Positions 58,417-64,000 of a DNA stretch of 64,000 nt are shown here, piece by piece. Every line of letters begins with the position of its first letter. The stretch's first letter is position 1. The position numbers and the translations under genes are program-made. This DNA is from Phanerodontia chrysosporium (taxonomy: Eukaryota > Basidiomycota > Agaricomycetes > Polyporales > Phanerochaetaceae), in contig MJGA01000015.1 of the NCBI GenBank assembly GCA_001910725.1, positions 744,001-808,000 of the forward strand. The letters run 5' to 3'. Below the pieces are notes generated by a model. The model was not told the DNA's origin. It was given only the letters and a program-made list of their open reading frames with translations, and made no database searches.

Positions 58417-60883
58417 TTAATACAGGTAGCGGAATCCCTTCTTCCTCTCGAGGGCCTCCTCAAGAGTGAGACCTTCCAGGCGCGCAGCCTCCTCGATGCG
58501 CTCGCGCTCTGCCTCGGACATCTCGGCCTGGCTCTTGTCGAGCTGCTTGTTCTGCCAGATCAGGATGCTACGGATTACTGCACCCACAATCAGAGCTTTG
58601 GACCAACTGACACAGCAAGAGGGTGATACGCACCCAGAGCGAGCACAGAGCTGAACGCGAGCGACGCCAGGCCGATAATCATCGACGGGTGGTAGTTCGG
58701 ACCCCACTGGGCCTTCCACGCGTACGATCCGATGCTGTCGAGCAAGTGTCAGTTCTCAGCAGGCTCGTGAACGGACAAAAAAGAAGGGTACGCACAGGTT
58801 ACCGAGGTTGCCGAATCCGTTCACGATGCCGATGGCAGCGGAGCGCTTCGCGGGCGGGCGCGGGATTGCGTTGGACGTCCAGACGAGCGTAAGCGCGAAC
58901 CCTGTTCTCCGTCGTTAGCTATCGTGTCGCGAGAGGGAAGGGAGGGGAGACGTGCCAGCGTAGCCGCTTGCCATCAGGAACATCGCAAAGTAGCGGCCGC
59001 CGACGGATGCGGTCGAGAGGCCGATGATGTACCCAACCATGACGCCCCACCATGGCCCGGCGATATGGAAGAAGCGTTCGCCACTGCGGTCTGAGATGGT
59101 GTCAGCGTGAGGGTGGCGAGAGGGAGGGGACGGAGGCGCGTACCGGCGTGCCATGCATTAACGCAGCAGACGATGGTGGCGAAGATCCATGGAGGGCTGC
59201 GAAGCCGTCTGTCAGTCTTTCAAGTGAGGTTGCGAGATAGAGGGACACGTACGCTGCGAGCACGAGACTGATCGTGGTGTTGAACCCAAGAGTCGCGGTG
59301 AGCCTGTGACGGGCCGTGTCAGCGTCTGAGCATCACTGCAAGGAGAGGTCGCTCACGTCGGGAAGAAGTTCACGAAACTCAGGCCAAGCAGCTGCGCGCA
59401 GGTCATGACAGCGAGAATGTAGACCTTTGGATCCCGCAACGCCTGCTTTAGGCCAGTGAAGGCACTGCGAGACAGCGTGAGCATTAGATCTCTGGTTCGA
59501 ACGCAGCCTACGCACGTATCGTGGACCGAGTCCTCGTCCGCTTCGCCAGCATCCTCGGCAAGACGGACTTGAGCGAGGCGCCGCTCGGCCTTGGACAACC
59601 ACCGAGTGTTATGCGGCTGCGCAGTGGGTCAGCGTGTTGTTCATGTACTGAAGACTGCTATTTCTCACGTAGTCAGGGAGTGCCCAACTGCGTACCATCA
59701 GTAAGCAGTTTTCGCAGAATTCCAAGTAGTACTCACATAGCAAACAGGCCTATGCAGACTGTGATAGCACCCTTTTAAAAGTCTTCAGTCTCGATTTTCA
59801 AATCAGCGAGGGAAGGCGCATACCTCGATATAGAACAGCCTGAGAGGAATATGGTCAGAGAAGGGTCATGATCATGATGCTAGTTTGCATACCATCGCCA
59901 CGCTCTAATTCCCATCTTGCCTTCCATGTTCGACAGTATACCAGCAGCCATCAACTAATGATTGGTCAATGACACTCAGGTAGAGATAATGCAGCGAGTA
60001 TACGCACACTTCCAAAAGCATTCGAGATCAAGAGCCCGCCATAGAGGATAGCAGAGCGGAAAGCCAGTTCCTAGAGGGAGCGATCAGAACCTGTCGTGCC
60101 TGTGTGGTGGTTTATACCGGCGACACGTACCCTGCGGGTATACCAGCGGGAAAGCAGGTAGATGGCGCCCGGGTAGAATGCTGCCTCGGGGAGGCCGACG
60201 AAGATGCGAGCCGCCAAGAGTCCTGCATAGCTCTTCGCCTCCTATGGGGATGTTCAGCGCGTTGACCGTGTGAACCGGTAGGAAGTACGCACCCCGGTCA
60301 ATGCACTCATCATGCCCCAAATACACACACAGAAGGGAATGTAGTAGGATGGCCTACGAAGGGTTGAGGCGTGGAACCGAAGAACTGGGCGAAGCCATTC
60401 GTACCGTGAAATTCGATTCAAGATCATGTTCGATGGGATTTGCGCGGGCACGTATGACGCGTAGAGCACCGCGAGCACCGTTTCATACTGTATATCTAAT
60501 CGTAGGTGTCAACGGCTGTTTGTAGCAAGATACACGGAGTACGCACCCGTGAGGTGTAAGTCTGCCTCAATGCCTTTCAGACGTGCAGATGAGACGGCCG
60601 TGCGCTATAGTTAGGTCAGGACGTGGTCGAGTTTCTCAGGAAGAATGAAGCTCACGTCAATGTAGTTGAGGATAAAAATGAGCACGATAGTAGGCAGAAG
60701 CCGAAAGTCAAGTTTGCGAACGAGGTTCCTTTCTGCATGTTGCCGAACCCCGGGAAGGAGTAGTTCGCCATCGTCGTCCGCGGTTTGCGGAATGCTCTGC
60801 TCGACGTGTTCTACGGACGCAGTGACTTTGCCGTCATACTTCTCGTCGAACGCAGCGTCGGATGGTGGGTGCCGGTCGCTCAT
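58417..60883 (-). CDS. MFS transporter, ACS family (copy C)
   Basis: Third paralogue, closest in visible blocks to copy B. I chose the ATG ending at 60883 (MSDRHPPSDAAFDEKYDGKV), since the frame upstream lacks another ATG. The first span is KLDFRLLPTIVLIFILNYID. Other blocks are ETVLAVLYASYVPAQIPSNM, YYIPFCVCIWGMMSALTG, LRDPKVYILAVMTCAQLLGL, WWGVMVGYIIGLSTASVGGR and AVIRSILIWQNKQLDKSQ. The tail ends LEGLTLEEALERKKGFRYLY with TAA at 58417-58419. Intron positions match copy B at every point I could compare (for example after ILNYID and before the AVxR...LIWQN exon). It points the same way as A and B but is separated from B by 6.7 kb containing the CAE-repeat gene. Confidence 0.87.
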
Positions 60884-61967
60884 TGTTCGAGGTGGAAGCA
60901 CGGAAATTCGTAGAAGGCGGGCTGCTATATAGGTCGTGAGCGCTCGCTATCTTCGTGGACGATGCGTGGACCCTGAGGGGCCCTGGCTGGCTATCGTAAT
61001 GGCCTGTTCCTGCAGTCGGAAGCAAGACGGCAGCACGCATGACCACCCGTCTCACACTGAGGCTGTATGAACGCTCACCAATGGAGCGACATCAGCCGTG
61101 TGATGATGGTGGGAGTCGAAGCTTGGCACAGCGGAGGCTTCGTACTGGCTGCTGTACCGAGCGGCCAGGACTTGAACCATTCTCCCTCGTTCACGTGAAG
61201 CCATAGGAGGACGATCCATGACGGCACGGAAGCCATTCAGGGTCTAGTTGGCTTTCCGGATATGCAGTGTCTCGCACGGCTGCCATCTCCGGCAGCCACA
61301 CTGGTCGCCAGGATCTATCTACAGAATATCTACGTTAGATGAGGGGGCAATAGGAGCATTCCTACTGGCCGCTAACCATATTCGACTCTCTGTTCGAGGA
61401 CATCGAGGCAAACAGAGAGCGTCCTGATGCAGGCTGATGCCAGTCTCGGCATCTGCCGTTACCCCGCATCCCCCGCTCTAGCCGCCGAGTGGGGTCGACC
61501 CGAAACCACACACACGTTGACTTGCAGGCTGCAACCTTGTAGAAACTACGGACAGAGGGCTTTCGTCTGTCTTGAACATCTGCTATATCGCATTGATTCG
61601 CGTTATTCGACCATAAAGTGACTCCAGAAGCAGAGTGCTAGACGCGTTCGGAGTCCCCACACATGACTACCTCAGCGGGCCGCCATGGTCATCCCTTCAG
61701 CACGCATGGGCAGCCATGCAGGAGCTCTACACCATGACGTGCGTCCGCTCTACTTTTGTATCATGTGTTCTCCCCGTGTTCTCGTTACTGTAGTTCAGGC
61801 TGCCGCTACTTCACATCTATTGCAGCAGAGATATCTTCTTTCGAAGTCTGACTGCGACTACTGTGTTAACAATCCCTTGCTCTGGCTTCTGTCTCTACCG
61901 ACGTCATAGAGTTAACCTGCGGGGCATTTAAAGGAGCGACTCCATCGCAAACTTCCCCATACCAAGT
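60884..61967. other. Intergenic, divergent promoters
   Basis: It separates MFS copy C (minus) from the beta-galactosidase (plus). No coding frame is convincing. A CGGAAG/CCGAG scatter is present, but I cannot assign regulator sites by eye. Confidence 0.45.
61926..61932 (+). promoter_or_regulatory. TATA-like element of the beta-galactosidase gene
   Basis: An ATTTAAA string lies about 36 bp before the ATG at 61968. The spacing would place the transcription start very close to the start codon, so this is tentative. Confidence 0.3.
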
Positions 61968-64000
61968 ATGAAGGCCCTGGGGAGGCTTGCTGCCTATACG
62001 CTCTCGGCCCAGGTCGCAACCTCTGTGGTCTCCTCATACGAGGTGCCGCCTGGATCCCCCGGATTTTATCATGGTAATTCGTCTGCGGCAGTGACTTTCG
62101 ATGCACATTCCCTGTTCCTTGATGACAAGAGGCTTTACGTCTTCAGCGGGAGGTCCACACCTGGAGGATGCCGAGCGGGCCTGTCATATGGCACGACGTT
62201 TTCCAGAAAATGCGGGTGAGTCTGTCCACCCTCGCTATACTAGTCTGTGACCTTAAGATTGCTATATCCTGTGCAGGCTGCGGGTTCAACGCTGTGTCGG
62301 TGTATCATCATTGGGGACTGTCAGAGGGCAAGCAAGGGTCCTTAAATTTTGACTACTACCGGTCACACACCGAACTGTACGAAGTTGCTCAAGAAGTCGG
62401 CCTCCTGGTGATTGCCAGACCTGGGGTACGGCGTATATTCTTGCCTTGATACCATACTATCTAATCAACGCTATTTCTAGCCGTACATCAACGTAAGTCG
62501 CCACAGTATTTCATTGTTGCGCGTTCGGCTAGTAAGTAGACATTGACAGGCGGAAACCAGTAAGTGCGATAGATAAGTAGTCTGCTCCCTGTTCTCCGCC
62601 TTGACGAAGTCTCTCTTGTCAGCTGGTGGCGGGTTTCCGGGCTGGCTGACAAACAATCCAGCGAAAGCGAGAACGAATGAATCTGGATTCTTCGAGGCAT
62701 GGACTCCATACATGGACGCGGTCTCGGAGTTTATCAAGCCATACCAGGTCTGTTTCTCCTGTACGAGCTCGTGTATGCACTCATCGGGTTGTTTAGTATC
62801 CAGACGGTCCGGTCATTGCGGTACAAGCCGAAAATGAATTCTTCCCTTCTTCCCCAGGGGACCCCGGCAGGTCGGAAAGTATGGTTCAGATTGAAGATAA
62901 CCTCCGCAAGAATGGTATCACGAAAATTCCCATGTTAGTTCCCCCAAGCAGTATGCAAAGTTGTAGCTGACATCTGGGCCGCAGTACACACAACGACGCT
63001 TCCCCATCGGGTCGGTACGCTCACGGGCTGGGTGAGGTTGACTTGTACATGTGGGACAGTTATCCGCAAGGCTTCGATTGCGCGAACCCGACATCGTGGC
63101 CTGAGATTAATAGCGGGAGTCTGGACACTGCGCACAAGGTTGTATCCTCATGCTCTACTCAGATAGCCCGCTCTGATTGACATTTCTCACTAGGCCATCG
63201 ACCCCGACGTATTCTGGGCATCTGGAGAATTTCAAGCGGGGCCTTCGACCCTTGGGGCGGAGTATGTCCTGGTTCCCTTCCATAATGCTTCCCGACTGAC
63301 AAACTGTCATGAGTCGGGATATGATAAGTGCTTCCAGCTCACCAACGAACAGTTCGCCAACGTATGTATGATCCGCCTATTCTGATATCCATCCTGACGT
63401 GCTCATCGATCTCCCGTTAGATGGTATACAAGGTAATTCTGCTCACACGGTAGCCCTCTGTGCCGCTTCCCGATACTCATGAATGACAGAACAACTATGG
63501 CGCTCAAACAACGTACCAAAGCCTGTACATGACTTATGGCGGAACCAACTGGGGTAATCTGGCGGAGCCCACCGTCTACACGTCGTAAGTAACACGGGCG
63601 CCCCATCTCCGAGTCTACAGTGTCTAGCATGCTGAGGAGGCACAGATACGACTACGGTGCCCCGATCCGCGAAGACCGAACGCTGTCCTCAAAATACTCT
63701 GAGATCAAGCTCCAGGCGAGCTTCTTGCATGCGTCTCCCGACTTCCTTGTTGCAACACGCTTCGGAACGGCACCGTCGGCGCTGGCACGGCGTTTTCCGA
63801 GAGCCCGCGTATCTACACCACTGCACTAAGTGCGCCGTCCGGGGCGCACTTCTACATCGTCCGGCCTAACAGCGTCAAGTGCGTGTCGTGATCCGCATGA
63901 CACTACCGGGTTTGTTCACTCATCTCTGAGATAGATATACGGATGCTACTCAGTTCAACTTGCAAGTCAACACCACAGAGGGAACATTGACTATTCCCCA
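61968..64000 (+). CDS. Secreted GH35 beta-galactosidase, 3' truncated by window
   Basis: GH35 enzymes release terminal beta-linked galactose from oligosaccharides and plant or pectic galactans by a retaining mechanism. The ATG at 61968 opens a signal peptide ([20 protein letters not shown]). Family blocks are [71 protein letters not shown], then [12 protein letters not shown] with the acid/base Glu at 62836-62838, [20 protein letters not shown] and GEFQAG with the nucleophile Glu near 63226. It continues [20 protein letters not shown] and [11 protein letters not shown]. About eight short introns are visible. Single bases are missing near 62150 (in [13 protein letters not shown]) and 63241 (just after GEFQAG, before AFDPWGG). 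Only the N-terminal catalytic part is in the window; the family is about 1,000 residues. Confidence 0.92.

Noticed and set aside
1..64000. Transposons, CRISPR arrays and bacterial-type operons
   Set aside because: No transposase, reverse transcriptase, integrase, terminal repeats or spaced direct repeats were seen. Intron structure and gene families are eukaryotic.

Overview
The window looks like nuclear DNA of a basidiomycete fungus, probably an Agaricomycete. It is GC-rich. Genes are split by many introns of about 48-70 bp with GTRNGT donors, short branch-like sites and YAG acceptors. Recognisable families are fungal: a fungal phenylalanine ammonia-lyase, a Hrd3/Sel1 ERAD protein, a TmpA-like membrane flavoprotein, a GGG/QEE-type PARG and a secreted GH35 beta-galactosidase. 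The order within Agaricomycetes cannot be told from the sequence alone.

Layout. 0.5-4 kb: two unrecognised minus-strand genes. 4.7-7.1 kb: phenylalanine ammonia-lyase. 7.1-10 kb: no gene recognised. 10-16 kb: three plus-strand housekeeping-type genes (Fcf1/Utp24, a DUF1917/Bles03 protein, an MIF4G protein). 15.9-21.8 kb: one very long acidic, low-complexity, probably nuclear protein, head-to-head with oligoribonuclease (22.0-23.2 kb). 25.3-29.9 kb: TmpA-like flavoprotein and a PTAR1-like prenyltransferase-alpha repeat protein. 30.3-34.7 kb: SWIB/DEK-C protein and Hrd3. 35.2-38.9 kb: two divergent F-box-type genes. 39-45.6 kb: a coiled-coil protein, a D-2-hydroxyacid dehydrogenase, a PARG-domain protein and a multi-span membrane protein. 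46.2-60.9 kb: three co-oriented paralogous MFS transporters of the anion:cation symporter group. Between the second and third lies a 3.9 kb gene on the other strand for a membrane protein with ten ~33-residue tandem repeats built around RCAEHLRW. 62-64 kb: GH35 beta-galactosidase, cut by the window end.

The genes do not form an obvious pathway. The only clear local family is the MFS trio. The secreted beta-galactosidase beside it may fit a carbon or nutrient uptake role, but that is inference.

Two things stand out. First, the CAE-repeat protein (53195-57072) matches no repeat family I know and is the best candidate for something undescribed. Second, many conserved genes lose frame at exactly one missing base, usually in or beside a short run of identical bases, at a dozen or so places. 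That pattern points to residual assembly indels more than to a cluster of pseudogenes, and it explains why many genes here appear as broken frames.
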